Assembly (NCBI GenBank): GCA_030704615.1
Contig: CM060731.1
Coordinates: 77,606,756-77,666,755, forward strand
Origin: Takakia lepidozioides
Lineage: Eukaryota > Streptophyta > Takakiopsida > Takakiales > Takakiaceae
DNA: 60,000 nucleotides
Reading direction: 5' to 3'
Part shown: positions 1-10,860 of the stretch, one piece after another
Numbering within the stretch: the first letter of the stretch is position 1
Layout of the letters: each line of letters starts with the position of its first letter
Program-made: the position numbers and the translations under genes
Notes under the pieces: model-generated
What the model was told of the DNA's origin: nothing
Seen by the model: only the letters and a program-made list of their open reading frames with translations
Databases searched by the model: none

Positions 1-1870
1 CAAGAGGATTTTTTGAAGACATTGGGAGCCATGAAAGTGCCAACCGGATTCTCGGGTGCTTTCCAAAAGCATGCCATAAACAAGAAATGGTCGGGGATGA
101 AGTCACATGATCTACACGTGATGATGCAGCAGATTTTGCCAGTGTGCATTCGGGGTACGATGGCGCCAGGTCCTCAAACAGCCATAATGCGTGTAAGTCG
201 AGTGTTTAGGAAGATTTGTGCGAAGGTGTGGGATCCGAGGGACATTACATCGTTGCATGAGGATGTGGCTATGACCCTATGTTTGCTGGAGAAAGAATTC
301 CCTCCATCATTCTTTGACGTCATGACGCACTTGCTAGTGCATCTTGTAGAGGAGTTGCATGTGTGTGGGTCCGTAGCCAGCCGGTGGATGTACCCCATGG
401 AGAGGTACATGAAGGATCTGAAGGGGTGTATGTACGCAACATGGCACGGCCAGAGGGGAATATGGCGGAGGGCTACATCCGCGATGAAGCCCTGGGCTTC
501 ATGACAGAGTATATGTCTTCATTTGATGCAATACAACGACGGGTGTGGGACGAGAACGAGGAAGAAGGAGTTGTAGGCGAGGTCCTAGAAGGTGGTGGAA
601 CAAAGCGTGCCATGAGCCCGCGCCTTCGGGATGTGGCACATGATTATGTGCTGAACAACACAACAACCATGACACCATGGAGACAGTGGGTGCCAACTTA
701 CATCCCTCCTGTGCTATTCTTAATGGTCTTTGTATGCTGGAATTACATATATATTGTCACAAGTCATTCCGGCCACTATGGGAGTGGGATCGTGTACTAA
801 CAGGGTGCTTTAGACGACTACAGAGGGTGTTTCGTAGATCTTGGTTGTTGCTTGCAAGTGATTATGAAGTAGGCTGCATCACTACAGTGTGCTTGAAAGG
901 ACACACACTCTGCATGTGGCATGCATGTACAGCACAGTGTTGGTCAGGGGGACTGAGTTGCAGCTTCTATTTGGTTTCTGCCAGAAAGTACGCAGCGGAG
1001 AAGGTCCACCTGAAAACGGAACGGAGTGCATTTGCAAAAGTATGGCGGAGGGGCGGTCGTAGGCGCAGATCCCCGGTGGAGTACCCCTCAACAATGGAGG
1101 AGCTGCAGCCCTTTACAGTGTGGGTCAGATCTGCAATTGCAGTGTACGCATCAGAGAACGAGGACCCAGATGAGGGCATGGTGAGTCTGTCATTCCCCCT
1201 AGGGCTGATTGCCACTTCGTACCGGTCAATGAAAGCATATGGCAATCACTATAGAGTGGACGATGCCAACACCAGCCTCCTGGTGACTTATGACAGCGGA
1301 GTGGCATCATTTTTTGAACAAGATAGTAGGAGATGTGCACAAGATCAGAATCCAATTTCATGCCATGTGTAATATGTAGGAGTGATCAAAGAGATCCTTA
1401 AACTAGACTATGGTCTTGTGAAGCCAATTCTATTCCGTTGTTCTTGGGTAAAAGCCAATATGGTAGGAGAGAATGCCACCATGAAACGGGATGAGTACGG
1501 GTTCCTCCTTGCTGATTTCAGAAAAATGCTACCACAAGATGAAGAGCCATTCATCTTCCCATCGCAAGTTGAGCAAGTTTTCTTTTCAGATGACACCCAT
1601 GCGCCGAGATGGAAGGTGGTTCTTCACAAGGACCCCCGGGCCAAACGAGTCGTGGCCGACGTCCATGATCTGGACCTAGGGGAGAATGCCGACCACGAGG
1701 GTCTGAGGGAACCACGAAATCTACCAGATACGGCCGAACCAGTCTCTTTGGAAGGAGCAGTTACCTTTAATGAGGAAGACATTCCAAGGTTGGTAATTAC
1801 CGCAAGGCAAATTGCAGATGTGGGTAGTGAAGGGGAAGATTATTTGGATATAGATAGTGAGCCCAGCTGA
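1..1870 (+). pseudogene. CACTA (En/Spm) transposase remnant, DUF4218 + DUF4216 regions
   Basis: This is the C-terminal part of a TNP2-like CACTA transposase; the reading frame is already open at the window edge. Bases 1-500 read like DUF4218: the LPVCIRG stretch, then EKEFPPSFFDVMTHLLVHLVE, RWMYPMERYMKDLKG, and after a one-base slip near 425 the conserved RNMARPEGNMAEGYI in another frame (363-800). A second conserved block, AYGNHYRVDD followed by TYDSGVAS and then VIKEILKLDYG and ILFRCSWV (about 1220-1450), matches DUF4216. These two parts share one frame and are separated by an in-frame TAA at 1370. The FIFPSQVEQVFF stretch near 1550 is also typical. CACTA transposases cut and paste elements with CACTA ends; no such end is seen here, so the 5' part lies outside. 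At least one frameshift and one stop make it non-functional. The family call is firm; the exact domain borders are not. Confidence 0.85.
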
Positions 1871-2633
1871 ATCTCAGTGTCCATTAAGCCAGCAGCTCAT
1901 AGACGAGAGCTATGCTAAGGACTCTTACTGTCCTTAGAACCCATTTTGTACAGTCCTGCAAGCGCGCAAGGGCGAGACAGTTAATAGTATTGATAATGTC
2001 CCGGTATGTGGTCCGTACTGTCTTGTGAACAAACCTTTTTTTGTTCTGCCAATATTGTTTCTGACATGTGAGGAGAGGATCGTCTTCATGTACGGGAAGT
2101 AGACGTGAATGTGTGCATGCATTTTCTGGCCCAGCTGCATGCTTTCCAGGAACAAAGACCAGTGGAATGGGGGGTGTCTCCAAAGGAGCAGGACCGAACG
2201 ACACCTTTTTGTGCTTCCCTTGCTTTCCTTCTCACCGTTGTTGCATTCTCCCACCTGCCCAACAGCAGCACTCTCGAAGCAATAGCATGACATATGTTGC
2301 AACATGGTCTTCTTCACCAGCGAATGAGCTTTTTTGCTACATGTACTGCCACGTCCACATTAACGTTGATCCCTGTAAGCACTTGGCAAGACACCCCAGA
2401 GCCGCAAATCCAGCAACCACCACAAACACATCTAACTGATTGTAGTGACACGGGAATAGCTCACTTGTAGAGGAATTGAACCTGCCAAATGAATGGCTCT
2501 GCCCCTTGTAGCACAAGTGCGATGCAAAAACAAGGTGAGTAGAAAATGAAGAAGCACTTACGAGGTCCTCATCCCTCAGATGGGCTCCCACTTGTGCTCT
2601 GGAACTGTGCAGGCCTGACTAGCACCAAATTGC
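1871..2633. other. No gene recognised (tail of CACTA element or spacer)
   Basis: Several short overlapping frames are open on both strands here, but none shows a recognisable motif. The sequence follows directly on the transposase stop at 1868-1870 and could be the 3' untranslated and subterminal part of the CACTA element. I did not find a CACTA-type terminal repeat. Confidence 0.4.
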
Positions 2634-3209
2634 ATGAATCCTAAGCCTATCCTCAATATCGCTTTGGACAGTCAGAACTCTGTTGGAGCCAGCAGTTCTG
2701 CAGCCGTAGGTGAAATACCAAAGTGGGTGAAAGCTAGGCTTGGAACACAGCCAAAGTCAGCCCCGGGTACCAAGGTGTTCAGCCACAAGGCCGTGGTGTA
2801 CTGGAGCAGAGGAGCAGGAGCTACACAAGTTTGTGCAATCAGACATGGTTGCAGCTGGACACACTCTGCACAAAGCAACCATGAGCGGGGGTTCATTAGC
2901 AATGACAAGTTTGTTTTGCTTGAGGGAGATGCAATCATTCGCAATGAGGACACCCGCAACCGTCTCAAAGCTTTCGAGTTGAGAGACTATCAGACCCTAC
3001 CTTTGTTTTCTTTAGTGTTCAGTGAGCGGGAGATAGGGGAGTATTGCTTTGTTTCTACCTGGCAGAAAGAGGAGGAGGGTTGGTTAGAGCGAGCTACTGT
3101 AGCTTGGGACAAGGTTAGTGGCAGGTTTCTGGACATAGATATACCTCCTACACCTTACCATCATGCAGAGCGAGGCACTTTAAGAGAACTCTGGCAGTTG
3201 ATAGCATAG
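2634..3209 (+). CDS. Hypothetical protein, 191 aa, of unknown function
   Basis: This is an ATG-initiated frame with no family I recognise. The product has no signal peptide, membrane segment or zinc motif. The second half is acidic and well composed (around FVLLEGDAIIRNEDTRNRLK and FSLVFSEREIGEYCFVSTWQ), which suggests a real, folded coding sequence. It sits between the CACTA remnant and the Gag start of the methyltransferase-bearing retrotransposon, on the same strand. It could be a leader ORF of that retroelement, cargo of the CACTA element, or a degraded host exon. Base composition resembles the retroelement more than the Helitron further on. Confidence 0.4.
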   Translation: MNPKPILNIALDSQNSVGASSSAAVGEIPKWVKARLGTQPKSAPGTKVFSHKAVVYWSRGAGATQVCAIRHGCSWTHSAQSNHERGFISNDKFVLLEGDAIIRNEDTRNRLKAFELRDYQTLPLFSLVFSEREIGEYCFVSTWQKEEEGWLERATVAWDKVSGRFLDIDIPPTPYHHAERGTLRELWQLIA

Positions 3210-3643
3210 ATCAGGATTAGATCTTGCTTGGTCGGGCTTCTATTCTTCCCCTCCATCCTTGTTACTATTTTCATTACTTTGTACTTGTAGTTGCCAAAGC
3301 CTCTCTTGGTGGAGGCCAGTCAGTCCGGGGTTTTGGGCTGGGATATTCTGCAGGATCCGCATTGCAGATGGATTTTGGTGTGGGGGTGTTGATGTTTTGA
3401 TTTCTTGTGTTTGGATCCCCCCCAACACCTGCATGCTTGACTGTGCGCCATGTTGGTTTTGTGTGGGCGCTTGCTTTCATAGGGATTAGTGCGGATTTGA
3501 TCACAGGTCAATCCTAGAGTATGCTGTCGGTGGTGAGGCTGGAGTGATGACCAGCAAGACCACCAGTGTTTCTTCTATGGTGAGGCTGGGTTGATGACCA
3601 GCCAACCATAGGAGTTCTTGCGGTGGATGCAGGTGCAGGTGCC
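3210..3643 (+). other. Leader-like region before the gypsy polyprotein, with a short direct repeat
   Basis: No gene is recognised. A phrase close to GGTGAGGCTGG followed by TGATGACCAGC occurs twice (about 3531-3556 and 3580-3604). A 5' LTR matching the 3' LTR at 11269 was looked for here and not seen, so the element is either truncated at its 5' end or its 5' LTR lies elsewhere. Confidence 0.35.
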
Positions 3644-3724
3644 ATGAGCCATTGGGATATGACCCTTAAACTGCAACAGGTGCCCACCCGTGTCACTATT
3701 AGAATTAGTACTATAGCCCTATAG

Positions 3725-5236
3725 TGTCACGTGGGGGAGGTGCACATTGTGAGTGTCATCACGGAGTTACCCAAGGGTTTTGAGGGGAGTACGGCTACAG
3801 GCAGTAACAGTGAGAGTGGGTTCACAAGACGAGGTATTCGGTTCAGACCACCTTCACCTCCACCCTCAACTAGTGCAGAGTCAGACACAGACTCGGAGGC
3901 TTCATCAACAGGTGTGCAGTTTCATTCGCCATTGTTGTGGGACGACATGGAGGAGAATTATGGAGCTACCAAGGGGCCTCGTAGGTACTCTGGAGCTGTG
4001 GGCACAATCAAGTTGGATGACTTTATCCAGCAGTTCGACAGCTGGTGTGATTTGCAGCAGATGCGCAATCCACAGCTATTCACCCCATTCATGGCATGGA
4101 AGGGACTGTTCCAGCATTTGGAAGGCCCGCCTATGGACGATTACCACAAGTTCAGGCGAGGACATGAAGCAGAGATTGAGGAGTGGAGGATGTATTGGTC
4201 ACCTGACTACGTCTCCATTACTCGAGGCACAACGCGACCAGTAGCTGCATCAGTACCAATATCTCCCATTGCCAGCACTAGTAGTGGAACAAGTAGTGCC
4301 GGTACTTCTACAGGTGGTACCAATTCAAAAGGTACTACTACTCCTCCTGCCACGACTACAACACATGTGCCTAGATTCAACCCGGTGGTGGAGTTCTTCC
4401 AGGAGTTGCGGAGGAACTACCAAGGTGTACGGACTGAGAAGCTGCAAAGTTTGCAAGACTTCCAGCGCAAACCCAGTGAGAGCCTGCGAGAGGCGTACAC
4501 TCGTATGAGGCGCTTGATAAGTGTGACCCAAGGGGTTACTGAAGCTCAGGCAATCCAGTTTTGGTATGGAATTCTGGACAAGGAGCTCAAGAGAAGGGTG
4601 CGAGATTCAACCCTGTTACAAGTAGCCCAACCCACATTAGCAGATGTGTTTCTGCTGGCTGAGCGGATTGAGCTCAACATGGTGGAGGAGCGAGTTGTTA
4701 CCATTGGATTTGGCAAGGACATGCCTGCACGAGGCGCAGCTGCCAGCCCACAGGCACAAGGGACTGCCCAACAGCGTGGTCAGGGGGGCAAGGTTTCCCA
4801 ACCCAAGTTCCATGGAGCTTACAGGGGACCTCAGGTGCAGAGGCCCATGGCATCTTTTGCAGGCCAACAGCAACCAGGGGTGATATGTTGGACATGTGGA
4901 GGACCCCATGTCAAGGGAGATTGCCCAGAGAGTGGCAGAAGGCCGGCACAAGCACAGCCTGCACAGTTGCAGTGTGGGCATTGTGGCAACTATGGGCATG
5001 GAGATGCCCAGTGTTATGACTTGCATCCTGAGTTGCGCCCAGACCAGTTCCAAGGGAACAATGGTGACCGGGGGCAAGGTGGACCAGCCCAGAGAGGACG
5101 AGGTGGTCGGGCACGTGGTGCAGGCCAAGGGCAAGCTCAACATGGCCAAGGACGCGGAGGTCAGGGTGTTGACCAAGGCATGGCCAACCGGCTTCAGCAG
5201 CTAGAGCAGAGGCTCGCTACCATGGCTACAGCTTAG
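3725..5236 (+). CDS. gag: Gag (capsid and nucleocapsid) of the methyltransferase retrotransposon
   Basis: Gag forms the cytoplasmic virus-like particle that holds the element's RNA. The frame is open from 3725, has a GTG at 3731 and no ATG until about 3947. In the same phase an ATG at 3644 precedes it, separated by TAG at 3722, so the original start may be 3644. A capsid-type region (FFQELRRNYQ ... LQDFQRKPSESLREAYTRM ... FWYGILDKELKRRV) lies at about residues 215-315. Two zinc knuckles follow: CWTCGGPHVKGDC (CX2CX3HX4C) and CGHCGNYGHGDAQC (CX2CX4HX4C). The tail is rich in Gly, Gln and Arg, as expected for RNA binding. It ends at TAG 5234, but the phase stays open afterwards into the protease frame. 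Confidence 0.85.
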   Translation, partial: CHVGEVHIVSVITELPKGFEGSTATGSNSESGFTRRGIRFRPPSPPPSTSAESDTDSEASSTGVQFHSPLLWDDMEENYGATKGPRRYSGAVGTIKLDDFIQQFDSWCDLQQMRNPQLFTPFMAWKGLFQHLEGPPMDDYHKFRRGHEAEIEEWRMYWSPDYVSITRGTTRPVAASVPISPIASTSSGTSSAGTSTGGTNSKGTTTPPATTTTHVPRFNPVVEFFQELRRNYQGVRTEKLQSLQDFQRKPSESLREAYTRMRRLISVTQGVTEAQAIQFWYGILDKELKRRVRDSTLLQVAQPTLADVFLLAERIELNMVEERVVTIGFGKDMPARGAAASPQAQGTAQQRGQGGKVSQPKFHGAYRGPQVQRPMASFAGQQQPGVICWTCGGPHVKGDCPESGRRPAQAQPAQLQCGHCGNYGHGDAQCYDLHPELRPDQFQGNNGDRGQGGPAQRGRGGRARGAGQGQAQHGQGRGGQGVDQGMANRLQQLEQRLATMATA

Positions 5237-5338
5237 GTGGTACCGGCTCCCAGGCAGGATGGTCCACCTCCTGCGCCTGAGGGAGGAGATATGGGAGGCA
5301 TGGGATTTATGTGCGGAGCAGCACTACCACTAGTGTAG

Positions 5339-6660
5339 GTGGAGTCTGCTGCAGCTGTGACTCGAGGAGCAGCACGAGTTCCTGAGCCACGAGGTGCAGA
5401 GGTGGAATTGGATCCACAGCATGGGGAGGCAAGCCGTCAGGCGAGGCTTCCTCAGTCATTCACATTGGCGGAGACAGTGTCGACGCCATCCATGGCACCC
5501 AGTTCTCGCCCGACTGTTACCGAGGCGGAGGTTACTATGCCATTGGGGAGAGCTACACGTGCAGCCCTGACACCTGCTACCAAGGCTAGTGCAGCCGGTG
5601 TGTTGTTGGGGGCAGCCACCTCTGTGTGTCAAACCCCACTGTTCTCGGCAACCATGATTGCGACGCCGGGGGTACGACCAGCTGCAGTGTTCAGACTAGC
5701 AGCAACACTCTGTGAGAGTGGGGATGTCACTTCATCTTCTGCGGAGTTAGTGGAAGGTGTAGTGGCAGAGGGATCCTCGGATTTGAGGGTCAAGACTGCC
5801 ACGGCTGCGCCATGGCAAGCTGCAGCTGCCAGGTTGACGGAGCTGCCAGCTAGGCCAGCCTTTGAGCGCGCCATGGTGACACCTGGAGTTGTCTTGTTAG
5901 ACAACCAGGATGGCATTTTCACTTTGAGTGGACCGGCAGGCAAGAAGTACCGGCCACTGCGGGTCTTGTTGGACTCGGGAGCTCAGCCACTGATGTTGGG
6001 CAGAGCTGCTATTGCAGGTTTGGGCCTCATGGAGGCGGATATGGAGCCTTGTCCTTTCCAGATACAGACATCTCTGGGAGGATCAGAGCAGGATTGGGGC
6101 ATGACACGGCGTGAGTTGGCCATTGGATTACAGCCAGATCACCCTACAGATGGCTCAGTGATGCGAGCCAAGGCCATTGTGACAGACGCGGTTTCTTACG
6201 ATGTCCTTGTTGGTGGGGCAGTGTTGTACCCCATGGGCTTCGCCCTGGATTTTTGGGAGGAGTTAGCTTCCTATAGGCCTGGATGGCAGTCAAGGGAGGG
6301 TCGTCGTGTACAGCTCCCTGTGACATTCATTGGAGGTATTGCGGCTGCCCAGCGGGGCAGGATGCCAACACTAGCCGCCTTTACAGCAGCAGTTAGTTGG
6401 CCTGGAGAGTTGCTGGAAGGCAATGCCCATGCAGAGGATGTGCCACCTCCCGCAGAGCAAGATGACATGCATGGTACGGCGGAGTTGCCTGCCATGGTTG
6501 CTCACACTCCATTGTGGGGTATGGGCAAAGATTTGCAGCAGGGTGCTGATGGACGAGTGCAACAAGCCTGGGTAGAGGCCTTTGTACCGTCAGGGGAAGA
6601 GGAAAGTACGGTGATTGCACCAGGACCACCTCAGTTGTTGCCATTGGGCACCACACCTCT
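5339..6660 (+). CDS. Aspartic protease region of the polyprotein
   Basis: This frame is in phase with Gag; only two TAG codons (5234 and 5336) with 33 codons between them separate the two. The catalytic motif LLDSGAQ lies at residues 211-217 (Asp codon at 5972), preceded by YRPLRV and followed by the AIAGLGL stretch, as in pepsin-type retroelement proteases that act as dimers to cut the polyprotein. About 200 residues of low-complexity Ala/Thr/Pro-rich sequence precede it. The ORF runs on without a break into methyltransferase motif I, so protease and methyltransferase were made as one chain. The roughly 150 residues between the two domains have no family I recognise. Confidence 0.8.
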
Positions 6661-7648
6661 TGTGTGGCAGTGCCCGGATGAAGGCATATGCCTTTTGGAC
6701 TTGTTTGGCGGGATCAGCACTGGATTGGCTGCAGTGCTGTAGGCAGGTGTACGAGTTCGACGTTACCTATATGTGGAGAGGGATGAGACTGCACGACGCG
6801 TCTCACTGTGCCATGTTGCTCAGTTGGTACAGCAGTACCCTGATTTGTTGCCAGTGTCTGCAGTTCGTGGATACCAACAAGCCTTGCCAGCAAACATTTC
6901 GTTGCTGGGGGCGCAGGATTTGGAGCAGGTTGGCTCCATTGATCTGGTAGTGGCAGGTTGGCCCTGCCAAGGGCATTCATCAGCCGGGCATGACAATGGA
7001 TTGCGAGACTCGAGGACGGGTCTGTTTTGGGAGATGGTGCGGATTTTGCGCCACTTGCAGCTTCATCAAGTTGTATCTCCAGCATACATCTTGGAGAATG
7101 TGCCACTGATGGGTGATTCTCGGGCCAGGGTGATGGCCAGTGTGCATCAAGTCCGCTCGTGGCTTGGGTCAGCAGTGTTGCTGGATGCAGCTGCAGTGGG
7201 GTCACGGGCTCATCGTCCACGGCTTTGGTGGACTAACTTGATGCCACCCGCACTGCTCAAGCGTGCATTTGATGGGGTGCAGCGGCCAGCACACCTCACA
7301 GTGGATAGCATTTTGGACATAGGGAGGCAGTCTCAACGTGTGAGACACAATGACCGTTCACCTTTGGCAGTGGTCAACAGGATGGGTCAACCACGAGCAG
7401 CATTACCTACACTGCTCAGCTCCCCAAGATCCCATGCTTTTCGGGATGGTGGACCTGGCCTCTTATGGGATAGCCAGTTGCAACAATTAGTGGAGCCCAA
7501 TGCTGACGAGCGCGAGCGGGCAATGGGTTTTCCCACTGGTACCATGGCGGTGCCATCTCTTTCTAAGGCATCACGTCGTCAGGTGTTGGGACAAGCAATG
7601 GATCTCAATTGCTTGACCTGGATTATCAGCTTGGCTATGGCTGAGTAG
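6661..7648 (+). CDS. Cytosine-C5 DNA methyltransferase domain (Dnmt3/DRM-like)
   Basis: This domain transfers a methyl group from S-adenosylmethionine to carbon 5 of cytosine in DNA. Motif I reads LLDLFGGISTGLAAVL (Asp codon 6698). After a single in-frame TAG at 6740 come motif II (YVERDETARR), the catalytic GWPCQGHSS (Cys codon 6965), motif VI ILENVPLMGDSRA, motif VIII AHRPRLWW, and C-terminal motifs PTLLSSPRSHAF, ERERAMGFP and RRQVLGQAMDLNCLTWI. Motif order is linear, not rearranged as in DRM proteins. The GLRDSRTGLFWEM block and ENV-x-MG-S spacing resemble Dnmt3 more than Dnmt1 or CMT. All catalytic residues are present; the only lesion is the TAG between motifs I and II. It lies between protease and RT in the same phase as both, so it is part of the Pol polyprotein and not a neighbouring gene. 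Confidence 0.92.
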
Positions 7649-7675
7649 CGCAGAGTACGGAGTACACTTCCCTTC

Positions 7676-9358
7676 ATGGTCTCCTTGCCTACCGAGACGT
7701 TACAGGCAGCGAGTGGGGGCGAGCAGGTGAAGACCACGAGGTGCAGGCCGCATCCATGGCACACGTGGGAGGTGCTCGAGGTTCATAAGGAGTTGGCAGC
7801 CAAGGCGGCGGTGATGGATCAGGTTGGGGATTTTTCTCGGGTTGAGGAGGTCCTCAAGGATGGGATGATGGGGCACGGTGAGACATTGTCACTGACAGAG
7901 GAGGCAGCTGGACTCAAGGTTGCAGTCACGGAGGACGACTGGGAGCCTGATGTGGGACCTATAGTCACCGGAGGAGAGAGACGACGTATACGGCGGTTCT
8001 TGAGGGCTTACAGGAACTGCTTTGCCTTCAGTTTTAAGGACTTAGGAGCACTGAAGGGTCAAGAGATTCGCATTGAATTGGCTACTGACACGCCAATCTT
8101 TCGGAGACCCTATAGATATAGTGACATGGAGAGGTCCTTGATTCAGATGAGAACTCAGGACCTTTGGGAGGCTGGTTTGGTGGAGCTATCTGGGGGAGAG
8201 TATGCTTCAGCCACAGTGATGCCAGCCAAGAAAGATGTCTTTGGCAATTGGACGGAGAGACGTATATGCGGTGATTACCGGCCTGTAAATCGTCAGACCA
8301 AGTCCGATAGGTATGCCATGCCAACACCAGAGGAGATCTTTGATGCCATTGGGCATGCCAAGGTCTTTAGCACGTTGGATTTACGATCCGGATATCACCA
8401 GTTGCCGATCAAGGAGGCGGATAAGCAAAAGACGGCATTTTGGGGGATCAATGAGCACGGGAAGGATTGCCTATACCAGTGGCGGTTCTTACAATTTGGG
8501 CTTAAGAACGCTCCGGCAGAGTTACAGAGAGTCATGGACAGGATTCTAGCAAGGGTGGAGTTTGCTCGGTGCTACATAGATGACATCATCATCTTTAGTG
8601 CTACGGTGGAAGAGCATGAGAGACATCTTCAGGGGGTATTTGAGCGCTTGAGGGCGCATGGATTGAAGTTACATCCGGGAAAGTGCAAGTTTTTCCACAA
8701 CCAGATTGAGTATCTGGGTCACATGATATATCCTGGAGGATTGGGGGTACAGCAGACTAAGGTAGAGTCCATTGCAGAGGTTCCACGCCCCACGGATGTG
8801 AGCCAAGTTTGAGCTTTCATGGGGTTAGCAAACTATTATAGACGGTTTGTTAAGGGATTTAGTGCCATTGCAAAGGCTCTAACCAAGCTGACCAAGGTGG
8901 ACCAGGAGTGGCAGTGGGAAGATGAGCAAGAACAAGCTTTTCAAGAGCTCAAGACGAGGTTGACCTCGGCGCCCATCTTGAGACGGCCTATTAGGGGGCA
9001 TCCTTTTCAGCTGCATACAGATTGGAGCATGTTGGGGCTTGGAGCGGTGCTCACACAGGTGGATGATGAGGGAAGAGAGTTCGTAATGGCTTATGCTAGC
9101 CGCTCGAACAACGTTGCAGAGTCTACGTATAGCTCATATGAGGGAGAATGCTTAGCTGTAGTGTGGGCCGTGGCACACTTCAGGTGCTATCTATACGGCA
9201 ATCTCTTCACCCTTGTCACGGATCACCAACCACTCAAGTGGTTGATGGAGTCAGACAAGCTTACGGGGAAGCTTGCACGGTGGGCACTCATCCTTCAAGA
9301 ATATGACTTTCAGGTTGTGCATCGACCGGTTTGGTCAATCGCAATGCAGATGGGTTGA
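7676..9358 (+). CDS. pol: Reverse transcriptase and RNase H region
   Basis: RT copies the element RNA into DNA inside the particle, and RNase H removes the RNA strand. The chain is in phase with the methyltransferase; a TAG at 7646 lies between. Recognisable RT blocks are RRICGDYRPVNRQT, FSTLDLRSGYHQLPI, WRFLQFGLKNAPAELQRVMD and the catalytic CYIDDIIIFS (8570-8599), all intact. A TGA at 8810 interrupts the thumb just before GLANYYRRFVKGFS, where an arginine codon (CGA) is usual. RNase H follows with HTDWSMLGLGAVL, ECLAVVWAVAHFR and VTDHQPLKWL. A one-base loss near 9330 diverts the frame to a stop at 9356; the expected continuation lies in the next frame. ATG 7676 is merely the first ATG after the stop, not a demonstrated start. 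Confidence 0.9.
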
Positions 9359-9465
9359 GTCGCAATCCATGCACAAGCCAGCAGGATGACACTGGAGCTC
9401 GGTGGCATGGTGAGACGGACAAGGAGATGGTGCCCGGATGACATGCATCTGCATTTCTGTGTATC

Positions 9466-10860
9466 TTGGCAGCGGAAGGCCAGGTTGCACCTGCAACAGG
9501 GATGACTGTAGATCAAGTGTCTGAGGACCCTGAGGCCAGCAATGAGCAAGGTGGCGCCAAAGATATACATGAGGATTCAGTTGTGTTGGACTACCTCCGC
9601 ACTGGAGACACTGCAGCCACTGTGACTGCCAAGGAGAGGGATCGGATCCTACAACGAGCCAAGAGGTTCAAGTGGGAGGGGACACACCTGCTCCGAGTGT
9701 GGGAGGATGGTCGAGTGAGGATTGTGCCTCACCCAACACAGCGGGCACGGTTAGTGCGGCATGCCCACGAGGAGTTGGGGCATTTTGGAGTACGACGCAC
9801 TCATAGCCTACTGCAGGGGCAGTATTGGTGGCGTGGTATGCACACAGAGGTGCAACAATTTGTGGCTAGGTGCATGGTGTGTGACAGGGTACGCGATTCA
9901 TTCAACGCCCATACTCCACAATTGCACCCTCTTCCGATCATGGGATTGGGCTACAGGTGGAGTCTTGACTTCGCAAGGCCGTTGCCACTGACCATGCGCC
10001 ACAACAAGTATGTGTTGGTGATGGTGGAGCACTTCTCCAAGTGGATTGAGTTGGTTCCATTGCCTGATAAGGCTAGTGAGGGAGCTGTGTATGCATTCTT
10101 GGATTGTGTGCTTAGCCGATTCGGTGCTCCAGCTGAGGTACTCATGGACCAAGGGAGAGAGTTTTTTGGGGGAGTTTCAGGCTTTATGTGACAAGGCCTT
10201 GATAGACCACCGCACCACTTCTCGGGATCATCCTGAGGCCGATGGCTTGGCAGAGAGAGTTGTTCAGACAGTAAAGAGGGGTTTGCGCAAGTATGGCTTG
10301 CAGAAGGGACACCTAGGAGATTGGGACCTTCAGTTACCCTGGTTAGCCATGGGCTACAGGTTCAGCAAGCAAGCATCACTTGCCTCTTTCTCACCATACT
10401 TTCTTCACTTAGGCCGAGAGCCGGATTTGCCTACATCCATTCACAGGGAAGCCGCTACAGTTCTTAACCTTGACGATCCGGACGTGTGGGCACGTGCATG
10501 TGAGCAGCGTGCAGAGTTGTTCAAGAAAGTCATGCCCATGGCTTTCGAGAACCTTGTCATTGCACAACACCGTGATACGTTGAGGTATGCTACCATACGT
10601 GGTGGGGGCTATCGTCCTGGGGTTCAGAGATTCAACCCTGGTGACTATGTCTATCTGCAGCAGACTGCTCCTATGACCTTGGATGTGACTGCAGGACGTG
10701 TTATTTTGAGGGTTCAAGAGGTCTTGCCCTCAGGCGTCTTGGTCTTGGAGGGTCGGGATGACATAACTTGGAAGGACCATGTGCATAGTTGTGCGCCATG
10801 TCACCTTCCGAATGTCAATGACAGGATTGACCCAAACCTGGCAGTGGTATCTGCAAGTTT
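9466..10860 (+). CDS. Integrase of the methyltransferase retrotransposon
   Basis: Integrase inserts the cDNA into the host chromosome. The N-terminal zinc domain (HHCC) is present: HAHEELGHFG and then CMVCDRV. The catalytic core shows SLDFAR, LMDQGREF and HPEADGLAER, giving the D, D and E residues. The frame 9466-10191 is shifted relative to the rest of the polyprotein. A T/G run (TTTTTTGGGGG, about 10161-10171) holds the restoring indel, and the core continues at 10192 in the original phase. The C-terminal part (GDYVYLQQTAPMTLDV, LEGRDDITWKDHVHSCAPCH) is a GPY/F-like tail, with no chromodomain. The chain runs straight on into the PHD finger. Confidence 0.85.

Noticed and set aside
3500-3720. 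5' LTR of the methyltransferase retrotransposon
   Set aside because: No match to the 3' LTR (TGTGGCAGACTAC or its hairpins) could be found between 1871 and 3730.
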